A stretch of 25,435 nucleotides of DNA from Treponema sp. (lineage in GTDB: Bacteria > Spirochaetota > Spirochaetia > Treponematales > Breznakiellaceae), in the NCBI GenBank assembly GCA_031273835.1, contig JAISRD010000093.1, positions 1-25,435 of the forward strand. The letters run 5' to 3'. The position numbers and the translations under genes were made by a program. Below the pieces are notes generated by a model. The model worked only from the letters and a program-made list of their open reading frames with translations. It did no database searches and was not told where the DNA came from. Within the stretch, counting starts at the first letter, position 1; the number at the start of each line of letters is the position of its first letter. This document shows, in pieces, positions 7,416-14,818 of this stretch.

Positions 7416-8885
7416 CTACATAAGGGGTTCCAGCGCCTGATAGAGGGCGCGGAACTTTTTGAACCCCCCGTCGTAGAATTCCCGGTATTCCGCCCTGGGC
7501 CGGATTTCATCTTCATAACTGACCCATTCGGTGATGGAGGACAGGCCGGGAAAGAACCCCGTTCCCAGGGCGGCGAGGAATGCGTCTCCGTAGGCGGCGC
7601 CTGTTTTTTCCCGGGGGATAAGCTGGGGGCAGCCGGTGATATCGCTGATGATCCGCAGAAATTGACGGCTCTTTGCGATACCGCCGACGGCAAATATGCG
7701 CTTTGCCGTCACTCCCGCCTCTGCCAGGGCCTCGATGTTATGCCGTACCCCATAACCCAGGGCCTCCTGAAAAGCCCGGTACACATCTCCGGCTTTGGTC
7801 CGCAGGGTCATGCCGAAAAGCGCCCCCCGCGCGCCGGGTTTGTTGATCGGGGTCCGTTCGCCGGCAAAGTAGGGAAGGAGCAGGAGCCCCTCCGCGCCGG
7901 GACTTGACCCTTCGGAAAGGGCCTCCCACTGGGTAAAGTCCCTGCCGGGAAAGGTTTCCCGCAGCCATTTGAAGAGGTTGCCCGCCGAAGTCATCCCCCC
8001 GGCAAGAATATGGCTTTCGGGGCTGACAAAATAACTTGCCCAGAAGGCATCCTGGGGAAGGAGATGCGGGGTCTTGAGGATGAAAAAATTGCTCGATCCG
8101 TACATCATCATCATATCCCCGTCCTGGTGGAGCCCCGCGGAAACCGCCTCGGCGGCGGCGTCGGCGGTACCGCAGATCACCGGGGTTCCCGCCGCAAGGC
8201 CCGTCATTTCCGCGGCCTGGGGGCTTAGTTCTCCGGCTATGTCCCGGCTCCAGAGCAGTTCGGGGAGTCTTGCAATTTCCGTTACTTCCCCCTCATAGGC
8301 GGGGTCCCAGCGCTGTTTCCGTATGTCGTAGAGGGGGCTGTAGGCCATGGCGTCGTAAATATCCAGGGTATAACGGCCGGTAAGCTTAAAAACAAGATAG
8401 CCCGAGGCGGTAAGAAAGCGGGCCGTTTTTTGATAAATTTCAGGCTCGTGGTTTTTTATCCAGAGTATTTTCGGACAGCAGGATTGGCTTGAAAGGTTCT
8501 GTCCCGCCATGGCAAAAATTTCCTTAACGCCGATCCTCTCTTCTAAAAGCTTGATTTCCTCCTGGGCCCGGCTGTCGATGCCGTAGAGTATGCCCGGCCT
8601 CAGCGGCCTGCCGTGATCGTCCACCGGGAGAACGCAGGGGGCGATGGTGGAAATTCCCAGGGCTTTGATATCCCCCGGGGCAATTCCCGGAGTTTTTAAG
8701 AGGGTCCTGGTGAGGCACAAAAAATCGTTCCACCATACGCCGTCGGCGTCCTGTTCGGCCCAGCCCGGATGGGGCATGGAAAACTCGTGGGGTACGCGGT
8801 GATCCGCCAGAATTTTACCCTTAAGGTCCGTGATTACCCCCCGTGCGGCGCTGGTTCCAATATCAATGCCGAGAAATAGTTCCAT
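7416..8885 (-). CDS. FGGY-family sugar kinase (xylulokinase-like)
   Basis: ATP-dependent sugar kinase of 489 aa, last gene of operon B. N-terminal phosphate-binding motif G-I-D-I-G-T-S-A-A-R-G, then G-W-A-E-Q-D as in xylulokinases, the catalytic base D242 in C-G-T-A-D-A, a C-terminal G-G-I-A-K-S-R-Q-F-L-R nucleotide motif, and a G-A-A-Y-G-D-A-F-L-A-A adenosine-site segment. The start is preceded by a GGGGG purine run. It is convergent with the AllA-like gene (20 bases between stop codons), so it ends operon B, read leftward. A hairpin with the sequence also found at 24078-24118 lies between it and the aminopeptidase gene. Substrate cannot be set by eye; a pentulose or related ketose is likely. 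Confidence 0.87.
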   Translation of the reverse strand: MELFLGIDIGTSAARGVITDLKGKILADHRVPHEFSMPHPGWAEQDADGVWWNDFLCLTRTLLKTPGIAPGDIKALGISTIAPCVLPVDDHGRPLRPGILYGIDSRAQEEIKLLEERIGVKEIFAMAGQNLSSQSCCPKILWIKNHEPEIYQKTARFLTASGYLVFKLTGRYTLDIYDAMAYSPLYDIRKQRWDPAYEGEVTEIARLPELLWSRDIAGELSPQAAEMTGLAAGTPVICGTADAAAEAVSAGLHQDGDMMMMYGSSNFFILKTPHLLPQDAFWASYFVSPESHILAGGMTSAGNLFKWLRETFPGRDFTQWEALSEGSSPGAEGLLLLPYFAGERTPINKPGARGALFGMTLRTKAGDVYRAFQEALGYGVRHNIEALAEAGVTAKRIFAVGGIAKSRQFLRIISDITGCPQLIPREKTGAAYGDAFLAALGTGFFPGLSSITEWVSYEDEIRPRAEYREFYDGGFKKFRALYQALEPLM

Positions 8886-8906
8886 ATTATCCCCCGATAA
8901 GCTTAA

Positions 8907-8936
8907 GGCCTTCCAAAATTTGACATTTTAGAAGGG
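8907..8936 (-). repeat. imperfect hairpin carrying a 19-nt repeated sequence (copy 1)
   Basis: Read on the minus strand, the arms (about 13 pairs with one G-T wobble and one bulge) flank the loop GTCAA. The 19 bases at 8911-8929 (minus strand AAAATGTCAAATTTTGGAA) recur exactly at 24091-24109 on the plus strand, again inside a hairpin with the same loop. Here it sits in the gap between the aminopeptidase and kinase genes, about 20 bases upstream of the kinase ribosome site. Confidence 0.75.
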
Positions 8937-8940
8937 CCGG

Positions 8941-10008
8941 CTAAAGCGTTATTTTTCCCCTGTCCAGAATGGGCCTGCCGTCAAGATAAACGATCCCTTC
9001 CTTCCTGGTATCTTTGATTATATCCCAATGGATGGCCGATTGATTAGTTCCCCCGCATTCGGGGTAGGCCCGTCCCAGGGCGATGTGTACGGTTCCGCCT
9101 ATTTTTTCATCAATGAGTATATCGTTACAGAACCGGGTAACAAAGGGGTTTGTGCCTAAGGCGAATTCCCCCAGGGATTTTGCGCCGTCATTTTTGTCCA
9201 GCACGGAACGAAAGAAATCCTGCTCCGTGGAGGACTGGGCCCGGATCAGTTTCCCCTTTTCCCAGACTAAACGTATGTCCCTGACAAGACGGCCGCTTAA
9301 AACACCGGGAAATTCAAAGTAGATGTGCCCGTCTTCCGTACCGTTTACCGGGGCCGTGGCAATCTCCCCGTCGGGCATATTATTGACCCCGGCAAAGGGA
9401 ACCCAGCGGCGTCCCTCGACGGAAAAACGAAGGTCCGTATCCCGGCCGGTAATGCGGATTTCCCGGCCCCGGTTTAAGATTTCCGCCCAGGCCGCCCATT
9501 TTTTCGCTTCATTTTCCCAGTCGAGAAAACAGGAGTCAAAGAACATGTCCAGAATGGTCTCATAATCGGTTTGGGCGGCCTGGGCAAAACTTTCATTGGG
9601 TACCCGGACCAGACACCACCGGGTCTTTTCCCAGCGCAGGGAGGAGATCTTTCCCATGGCCCGCTGGTTCGCCGCCAATATTTCGGAGGCGACGCCGGCG
9701 AGTTCATAGAGATTGTGGGCCCCCCGGAGACCGATATATACATCGGCCCATTCCATGCCATAGGCTTCGATTTCCGGCGCCCAGTTTATCTGTTCGGCGC
9801 TGCCAAAGCGCAGCAGGGAATGGCGCAGGGTTTCCGAAAGAAACTGTACCTGGGGAAAGCCCCCCGCCTTGATAACCGCCCGGTAAACCGACTGAACCAG
9901 CGGAAGGGTTTCGCCCTCTATCATGGCGATCATCACCCTTTCTCCCGGAACTACCCTGGCGGAATAGTTAACCAGCAGTTCTCCTAAACGATCCCAGCGC
10001 CGGTCCAT
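8941..10008 (-). CDS. M29-family aminopeptidase (AmpS/T-like)
   Basis: Cytoplasmic metalloprotein of 355 aa matching the M29 (AmpS/PepS/AmpT) aminopeptidases, which are usually about 410 aa. The dimetal ligands are all visible in family order and spacing: E215 (G-E-I-A-T-A-P), E281 (L-G-E-F-A-L-G), H308 (T-V-H-I-A-L-G-R-A-Y-P), H327 and D329 (A-I-H-W-D). Characteristic D-E-K-I-G-G precedes H308. It is the middle gene of operon B, starting 2 bases after the BtpA-like stop and 55 bases before the kinase start. A peptidase between a BtpA-like protein and a sugar kinase is odd and suggests hydrolysis of an amide or glycoconjugate linked to the sugar. That is inference; the family call itself is secure. 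Confidence 0.87.
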   Translation of the reverse strand: MDRRWDRLGELLVNYSARVVPGERVMIAMIEGETLPLVQSVYRAVIKAGGFPQVQFLSETLRHSLLRFGSAEQINWAPEIEAYGMEWADVYIGLRGAHNLYELAGVASEILAANQRAMGKISSLRWEKTRWCLVRVPNESFAQAAQTDYETILDMFFDSCFLDWENEAKKWAAWAEILNRGREIRITGRDTDLRFSVEGRRWVPFAGVNNMPDGEIATAPVNGTEDGHIYFEFPGVLSGRLVRDIRLVWEKGKLIRAQSSTEQDFFRSVLDKNDGAKSLGEFALGTNPFVTRFCNDILIDEKIGGTVHIALGRAYPECGGTNQSAIHWDIIKDTRKEGIVYLDGRPILDRGKITL

Positions 10009-10010
10009 GG

Positions 10011-10826
10011 CTACCTTAAGGTTTTACGGAAATCCTTAACCTTGTCCATAAATTCTTTAACCCGCCCCTGGTCTACGGGGTTAAAAAAAGCGCCCCCCTC
10101 TTTGAAAACGGTCCCCGTTACCGCCCCGTCGGCTATGGAAAGCTGTTCCGTTACGTTGGAAAGATTCACCCCGGTATTTACAAAGACCGGCGTATCCGCC
10201 GCTGCGGTTTTTACCAATTTGAGAACCGAAGTATCCGTGGCGGACCCCGCCGTCAGCCCCGAAACGCACAACGCGTCGGGAAGGCCGTTAAAAACCGTGG
10301 ACCGGGCAATGTCTTCCGTTTTGCGGCTGCCGAGGTAGGAAGCCGCTTCGGGGACTATGTTAAAGAGGAGCTTTACCTTCTGAGCCCCTATGGCATACTG
10401 ATGGCGGACAACTTCACCGCAGTTGGGATTCCAGAGCCCGAAGTCCGACGCATAGACACCGGTAAAGATCTCCCTGACAAAGAGGGCGTCCACCGCCATG
10501 GCAAGATCTATTGACGCCCCCGGGTCCCACAGTACGTTAACCCCATGGGGAACGGTAATGTCCCGCTTAAGTTCACCAATAACCCGGGCCATGGCCGTAT
10601 AGGTTACCGGTTCCACTTTTGTAAGATAGGGAAGGCTGAATTCATTGGAAAACATTACCCCGTCAACCCCGCCGTTTTGCAGAGCCATGAGATCCTTTCG
10701 GGCCTTTTCCACAACCCAGTCCATCCCCTTCCCGTGGTCGTACCGGGGGTCTCCCGGCAAAGCCTGCAGGTGGCACATGGCGATTACCGGTTTTTTTACG
10801 CCGAAAATTTCATCAAGCCAAGACAT
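10011..10826 (-). CDS. BtpA/SgcQ-family TIM-barrel protein
   Basis: Protein of 271 aa of the BtpA family (BtpA of cyanobacterial photosystem I biogenesis, SgcQ of the E. coli sgc operon), a predicted TIM barrel. Family segments are clear: P-V-I-A-M-C-H-L-Q-A-L-P-G-D-P near the N terminus, N-G-G-V-D-G-V-M-F-S-N-E, V-P-H-G-V-N-V-L-W-D, F-V-R-E-I-F-T-G-V-Y-A-S-D-F-G, and P-V-F-V-N-T-G-V near the end, with G-T-V-F-K-E-G-G as phosphate-loop-like glycines. The start at 10826 is chosen over an upstream in-frame ATG (10886) because a GGAGGA site precedes it by four bases. It is the first gene of operon B, transcribed divergently from operon C. Enzymatic activity of the family in sugar operons is not established. 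Confidence 0.83.
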   Translation of the reverse strand: MSWLDEIFGVKKPVIAMCHLQALPGDPRYDHGKGMDWVVEKARKDLMALQNGGVDGVMFSNEFSLPYLTKVEPVTYTAMARVIGELKRDITVPHGVNVLWDPGASIDLAMAVDALFVREIFTGVYASDFGLWNPNCGEVVRHQYAIGAQKVKLLFNIVPEAASYLGSRKTEDIARSTVFNGLPDALCVSGLTAGSATDTSVLKLVKTAAADTPVFVNTGVNLSNVTEQLSIADGAVTGTVFKEGGAFFNPVDQGRVKEFMDKVKDFRKTLR

Positions 10827-10908
10827 CTTTTCCTCCGTATGATGTAAAAGCATACCGGAAGGGGCCGGAAAAAACAAGGCTTTCATAAATGGCTGTCAGA
10901 TCCTGCAA

Positions 10909-10937
10909 TATTTAGGAATTTTTTGTAAAAAAATCAA
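10909..10937 (-). promoter_or_regulatory. candidate promoter of operon B
   Basis: On the minus strand TTGATT (10932-10937) is followed after 17 bases by TAAATA (10909-10914), about 80 bases before the BtpA-like start. Its -35 lies 8 bases from the operator-like dyad at 10946-10959, so a protein bound there could affect both directions. Confidence 0.4.
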
Positions 10938-10945
10938 AATTTTTC

Positions 10946-10973
10946 TTGACATTTGCTATTTTTGGGATACAAT
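10946..10973 (+). promoter_or_regulatory. operon C promoter with embedded dyad operator
   Basis: TTGACA at 10946-10951 and TACAAT at 10968-10973 are separated by 16 bases, close to the sigma-70 consensus. The -35 is the left half of an imperfect dyad TTGACA-TT-TGCTAT (10946-10959), which fits TTRRCA-WW-TGYYAA except for the last base. The same arrangement occurs at 19686 and 19825. Confidence 0.7.
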
Positions 10974-11027
10974 AATTTAACTTCGGGGATAGCCCGGGGA
11001 AATTATTCAGTTTTTGGAGGAAGAAAA

Positions 11028-12119
11028 ATGGGAATTAAAGCAAAGATTCTTGCAGTGTTTACCGTCATCGCCCTGGCAGCGCTCATGAGCTGCGGCGGCG
11101 GAGCGGCGCCAAGCGGCGGCGGCGGGGAGGTCCAGGCTGTGGGGCTCCACGGTTCGCCCGATGAGGAATACTATCAGCTGCAGTTTGTTTCCGGCGTGGA
11201 ATATTGGTTCCCCGTCTATGAGGGCTTCAAGCAGGCCGGCAACCTTCTGGGGGTTAAGACCTTCTATGTGGGGTGTACCGAATACGACGCCAACAAGGAA
11301 GTCGAAGTATTTGAGCAGACCCTGGCGAAGAACCCCAAGGGTATCTACCTTTCGCCGATCACCGCGGAAGCCTTTAAAGAGCCGGTCGATCGGGCCATTG
11401 CCCAGGGTGTAGCGGTTGTTACGATGGCCTCCGATTCCCCCGATTCCAAACGGCATGGGTATATTACTTCCGATAATGTCAATGAAGGACAGCACGCGGC
11501 CCGGGCCATTGCCCAGGCTTTGGGGGGCCAGGGAAAAGTAATGACCCTGCGTAATCCCGGACAGACCAATCATGATATTCGTATCGATACCTTTATTGCC
11601 ACCATGAGGGCCGAATTCCCCAACATCCAGGTTGTGGCCGATTCTCCCACCAACCAGGATCCGGACAAGGCCTATTCGGCGGTAATGACCGTCGCGCAGA
11701 TGCATCCCGATCTGGGCGCCGTCTTTATGCCCGAAGCCAGTTCCGCCATGGGCGCTTCCCGCGCCGCGGTTGAGCTGGGCGGCGGCAAGGCCAATATTAA
11801 GGTCATGTGCTGCGACGTAAACGAGCAGATTCTCGATATGCTTCAGACCGGCGATATGTTCGGCGCCATCAACCCCGACCAGGGTATGCAGGGCTGGTTC
11901 GGTATGCTCGTTCTTTTTACCGCCGCCCATCCCGAACTGATTAACCCCATGAACGGCAAGAAAGCTATGGGGCTTAATCCCACGTATATCCCCTACCTTG
12001 ACAACGGTCTTAACCTGGTGACGGCCGAAAACGCCCAGTACTTCTACGTAGATAAATACGCCGAGTCCCTGGGTTACAAGAATATTCAGGATATGCTGGG
12101 TCCCGGCGGCCCGAAATAA
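11028..12119 (+). CDS. sugar ABC transporter substrate-binding lipoprotein (operon C)
   Basis: Periplasmic sugar-binding lipoprotein, 363 aa, Periplasmic_binding_4/RbsB class. Start chosen at 11028 because GGAGGA lies 6 bases upstream and a signal peptide follows: M-G-I-K-A-K, a hydrophobic core, then L-M-S-C with Cys22 as lipidation site and a G-G-G-G-A linker rich in Gly/Ala/Ser. The body has the expected lobes: V-S-G-V-E-Y-W-F-P-V-Y-E-G-F-K near the ligand site, P-K-G-I-Y-L-S-P-I-T, V-V-T-M-A-S-D-S-P, and a hinge near N-P-D-Q-G-M-Q-G-W-F-G. The operon's catabolic genes (UlaE-like, LyxK-like) point to an L-xylulose-related pentose, pentitol or precursor as cargo. It is quite different from the lipoprotein of operon A. 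Confidence 0.9.
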   Translation: MGIKAKILAVFTVIALAALMSCGGGAAPSGGGGEVQAVGLHGSPDEEYYQLQFVSGVEYWFPVYEGFKQAGNLLGVKTFYVGCTEYDANKEVEVFEQTLAKNPKGIYLSPITAEAFKEPVDRAIAQGVAVVTMASDSPDSKRHGYITSDNVNEGQHAARAIAQALGGQGKVMTLRNPGQTNHDIRIDTFIATMRAEFPNIQVVADSPTNQDPDKAYSAVMTVAQMHPDLGAVFMPEASSAMGASRAAVELGGGKANIKVMCCDVNEQILDMLQTGDMFGAINPDQGMQGWFGMLVLFTAAHPELINPMNGKKAMGLNPTYIPYLDNGLNLVTAENAQYFYVDKYAESLGYKNIQDMLGPGGPK

Positions 12120-12145
12120 GGGGCGCTTTTTAGCATTGTTATGAA

Positions 12146-12183
12146 GGCAAAAGCTCAAACAGCGGTCTGTTTGGGCTTTTGCC
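12146..12183 (+). terminator. strong stem-loop after the binding-protein gene (terminator-like)
   Basis: Arms 12146-12162 and 12167-12183 (17 pairs, one G-T wobble, loop CGGT). The inner stem is flanked by an A-run on the left and TTTT on the right, as in intrinsic terminators. Since the ATPase gene follows, it probably acts as a partial terminator that keeps binding-protein mRNA in excess. Confidence 0.7.
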
Positions 12184-12192
12184 CGGTTTAGG

Positions 12193-12215
12193 AGGGCTTG
12201 TAACGGACAAGCCCT
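12193..12215 (+). repeat. second stem-loop ahead of the ATPase gene
   Basis: Perfect 9-base arms AGGGCTTGT (12193-12201) and ACAAGCCCT (12207-12215) with loop AACGG. It lies directly downstream of the terminator-like hairpin and 16 bases before the ATG at 12232, a position where it could influence translation. The left arm also contains a GGAGGG run that has no start codon at proper distance. Confidence 0.5.
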
Positions 12216-12231
12216 TATAGCTTTCTTATAA

Positions 12232-13803
12232 ATGGTGAGTGATTTGAGCGAGCATTTATTGGAACTAAAGAATATCTCCAAGTCCTTCGGAACCAACCAG
12301 GTTCTTTTCGGCGTAAACTTTACCCTGGACCACGGAGAGATTCACGCGATTATCGGGGAAAACGGCGCGGGTAAATCAACCATGATGAATATCATCGACG
12401 GCCTTTTCGCGCCCGATTCCGGGGAGATTTACCTTGAGGGAGAGCAGGCCAAGATAAGCAGCCCTATCGACGCCCAGAAATTGGGTATAGGTTTTGTACA
12501 CCAGGAAATTGCCCTCTGCCAGGATGTATCGGTGGCCCAGAATATATTCATGTCCCAGGTTCCCATGGACGTAGGAAAAAGAGCCTTCATGAATTATAAA
12601 AAGCAGGCGTTGGAGGCTAGGACGATTCTAAACCAGCTTGACAGCGGTACGATTGAACCTACAGCGCTGGTGATGAACCTGAGTATTTCCAGTCAGCAGA
12701 TCGTGGAAATTGCCAAGGCCCTGTCCCGGAAATGCAGGGTCCTTATTCTGGACGAACCCACGGCGGCCTTGAGCGAGACCGAAACAAACGCCCTGTACAA
12801 AATAATGAGGCAGCTTTCAAGTCAGGGTATAGGGATCATCTATATAAGCCACCGCATGTCGGAAATTTTTGAAAATTGCGATACCGTGTCGGTACTTCGG
12901 GACGGATCGATGATATCCAAATATAAAGTAAAGGAAGTTACATCGGTACAGCAGCTGGTTAACGATATGGCCGGCCGGGAAGTAACGATGCTGTACCCTG
13001 ACAAGCGGCAGACTCCGCGGACGGAAAAAGATCATGTATTGCTGGATGTGAGAGACTTAAGCGATGAGAACGGCAGATTTTCAAATATCAATTTTAAGCT
13101 CCACAAGGGCGAGATACTCGGGTTTTCCGGCCTTATAGGTTCGGGACGCAGTGAAGTCATGCAGGGGATCACCGGTTTGCGGCGCTTAAAAAGCGGCAGG
13201 GTTGAATTCTTAGGGAAGGATATTACCGGCCTAAAGCCGGGTAAGGTCTTTTCCCGGGGACTGCTCTACATGTCGGAGGACCGCAAACAGACGGGTCTCT
13301 TTCTTGATATGAGCATTTCCCCCAATATCAGCGCCGTCCATAGAGACCTTATCGTAAAAAACGGGATGATACAGGCCGGACTTGAAAAGAAACTTGCCAG
13401 AAAGATGGTGGGGGATCTGAACGTTAAGGCCTACGGCATAGATCAGTTTGTGATGGATCTTTCCGGGGGTAATCAGCAAAAGATATTCCTGGGGAAACTT
13501 TTGGCAAAAAAGCCCGCCGTTGTGATCCTGGACGAACCCACCCGGGGTATTGATGTGGCGTCCAAGGCGGAAATACACAGGCTGCTCCGCAGTCTGGTTG
13601 CCGAGGAGATAGGGGTTATTATTGTTTCTTCGGAACTCAACGAAATTCTCGGTATGTGCGACCGGGTGGCGGTGATGAACGAAGGATCTTTAGTCGGGGA
13701 AGTGGAGGGGGAAGATATCAATACCACCAGTATTATGTATTTTGCCTCGGGCGCTTTCAGAATTGACAGTAAACAAACCAGTAACGGAGCTTCGAATGAG
13801 TGA
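12232..13803 (+). CDS. sugar ABC transporter ATP-binding protein, two NBDs (operon C)
   Basis: Two-domain ATPase of 523 aa. NBD1: Walker A G-E-N-G-A-G-K-S-T at 42-50, signature-like L-S-I-S-S-Q-Q, Walker B ending D174-E175. NBD2: G-L-I-G-S-G-R-S-E, L-S-G-G-N-Q-Q from 410, Walker B with D434-E435 and the normal P-T-R-G-I-D. Both catalytic Glu residues are thus kept, unlike the ATPase of operon A. The start is uncertain: the ATG at 12232 has no Shine-Dalgarno (preceding bases are CTTTCTTATAA), whereas the in-frame TTG at 12244 has GGTGAG nearby. Neither choice alters the domains. It overlaps the permease gene by 8 bases. Confidence 0.92.
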   Translation: MVSDLSEHLLELKNISKSFGTNQVLFGVNFTLDHGEIHAIIGENGAGKSTMMNIIDGLFAPDSGEIYLEGEQAKISSPIDAQKLGIGFVHQEIALCQDVSVAQNIFMSQVPMDVGKRAFMNYKKQALEARTILNQLDSGTIEPTALVMNLSISSQQIVEIAKALSRKCRVLILDEPTAALSETETNALYKIMRQLSSQGIGIIYISHRMSEIFENCDTVSVLRDGSMISKYKVKEVTSVQQLVNDMAGREVTMLYPDKRQTPRTEKDHVLLDVRDLSDENGRFSNINFKLHKGEILGFSGLIGSGRSEVMQGITGLRRLKSGRVEFLGKDITGLKPGKVFSRGLLYMSEDRKQTGLFLDMSISPNISAVHRDLIVKNGMIQAGLEKKLARKMVGDLNVKAYGIDQFVMDLSGGNQQKIFLGKLLAKKPAVVILDEPTRGIDVASKAEIHRLLRSLVAEEIGVIIVSSELNEILGMCDRVAVMNEGSLVGEVEGEDINTTSIMYFASGAFRIDSKQTSNGASNE

Positions 13804-14818
13804 CAAGTTAAATATGGACATGACAAAAAGCAAAGTGGGGATAAATGTCAGAAGGCTTGCTGTTTTTCAGCTTAGGGAGATAAATCTGCTTGTAATACTC
13901 CTTGCGCTGATTATCGCCCTTACCATTTTTTCGCCCTATTTCGCAAAATGGGCAAACATCAAGGTTGTACTGGGTTCCCTTTCGATTGACGGTATTGTCG
14001 TTATCGGGATGACGATCATATTGATCTCAGGCGGCATCGATCTTTCCGTGGGTTCCATGATGTGTCTTTCCATGACTATCATCGCCAAGCTCTTTTTAAG
14101 CGGTATAAATCCCTGGGTAGCCGCGTTGATGGCGGTGCTTATCTGCGCGGCCATCGGAGCCTTTATGGGGTTCCTTGTTACCTATGTCCGCTTAAGCCAC
14201 TTTATTGTTTCCCTGTGTTTTATGGGCATAGCCCGCGGCGTGGTGCATACCCTTACGACGGGGACTCCTATTTCGCTGGTCCGGGTTCTAGGCGAGGCTC
14301 CCAAATTCCGTTATCTGGGACAGGGGCAGATTGGGGGCTTTCTGCCTATGACGGTGGTGCTCTTTGCTGTCATCGCAATCCTGGCGGAAATTGTCGTCAG
14401 AAAATCTCTCCTTATGCGGCTTGTTTTTTATACGGGGAGCAATGAAAAGGCCGCCGCCTATTCGGGAATTAACGTTAAGCGCGTTAAAATGCTTACCTGC
14501 GTGGTCTGTTGTATATTTGCCGCCCTCGCCGGCGTTATCTATGTCAACAAGTTCTCTGGGGTTCCTGTTACCGCCGGGGCGGGGCTGGAAATGACCGCCA
14601 TTGCTTCCGCCGTTATCGGCGGGGTCAGCATGAACGGCGGTAAGGGATCCATACTCGGCGCCATCCTGGGACTTTCGCTTATGGCCCTGGTACAGGACGC
14701 TTTAACCCTGTTCAATGTCCCCGCCTTTTGGCAGGAACTGATACGGTACATTATCGTATTAGGCGCCGTGGTAATTGACGCACTAAGGCAGAATGCCGCC
14801 CTGCGGCGAACGGAATAA
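13796..14818 (+). CDS. sugar ABC transporter permease (BPD_transp_2 family, operon C)
   Basis: Inner-membrane permease of 340 aa; a single permease gene, so the channel is presumably a homodimer as in ribose or xylose importers. The start at 13796 (GGAG 6 bases upstream) is preferred to an upstream in-frame start buried in the ATPase gene. Hallmarks: I-S-G-G-I-D-L-S-V-G-S, S-H-F-I-V-S-L-C-F-M-G-I-A-R-G, Y-T-G-S-N-E-K-A-A-A-Y-S-G-I-N as coupling loop, and A-V-I-G-G-V-S-M-N-G-G-K-G-S near the C terminus. Eight to ten hydrophobic segments, with a short charged cytoplasmic N terminus. The stop codon is followed immediately by the ATG of the next gene. Confidence 0.93.
   Translation: MSDKLNMDMTKSKVGINVRRLAVFQLREINLLVILLALIIALTIFSPYFAKWANIKVVLGSLSIDGIVVIGMTIILISGGIDLSVGSMMCLSMTIIAKLFLSGINPWVAALMAVLICAAIGAFMGFLVTYVRLSHFIVSLCFMGIARGVVHTLTTGTPISLVRVLGEAPKFRYLGQGQIGGFLPMTVVLFAVIAILAEIVVRKSLLMRLVFYTGSNEKAAAYSGINVKRVKMLTCVVCCIFAALAGVIYVNKFSGVPVTAGAGLEMTAIASAVIGGVSMNGGKGSILGAILGLSLMALVQDALTLFNVPAFWQELIRYIIVLGAVVIDALRQNAALRRTE

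Noticed and set aside
11007..12296. Long minus-strand open frame (429 codons) opposite the binding-protein gene
   Set aside because: It is the antisense of a clear lipoprotein gene, with low-complexity G/H/N-rich translation and no ribosome site or family motif; it arises from the codon bias of the plus-strand gene.
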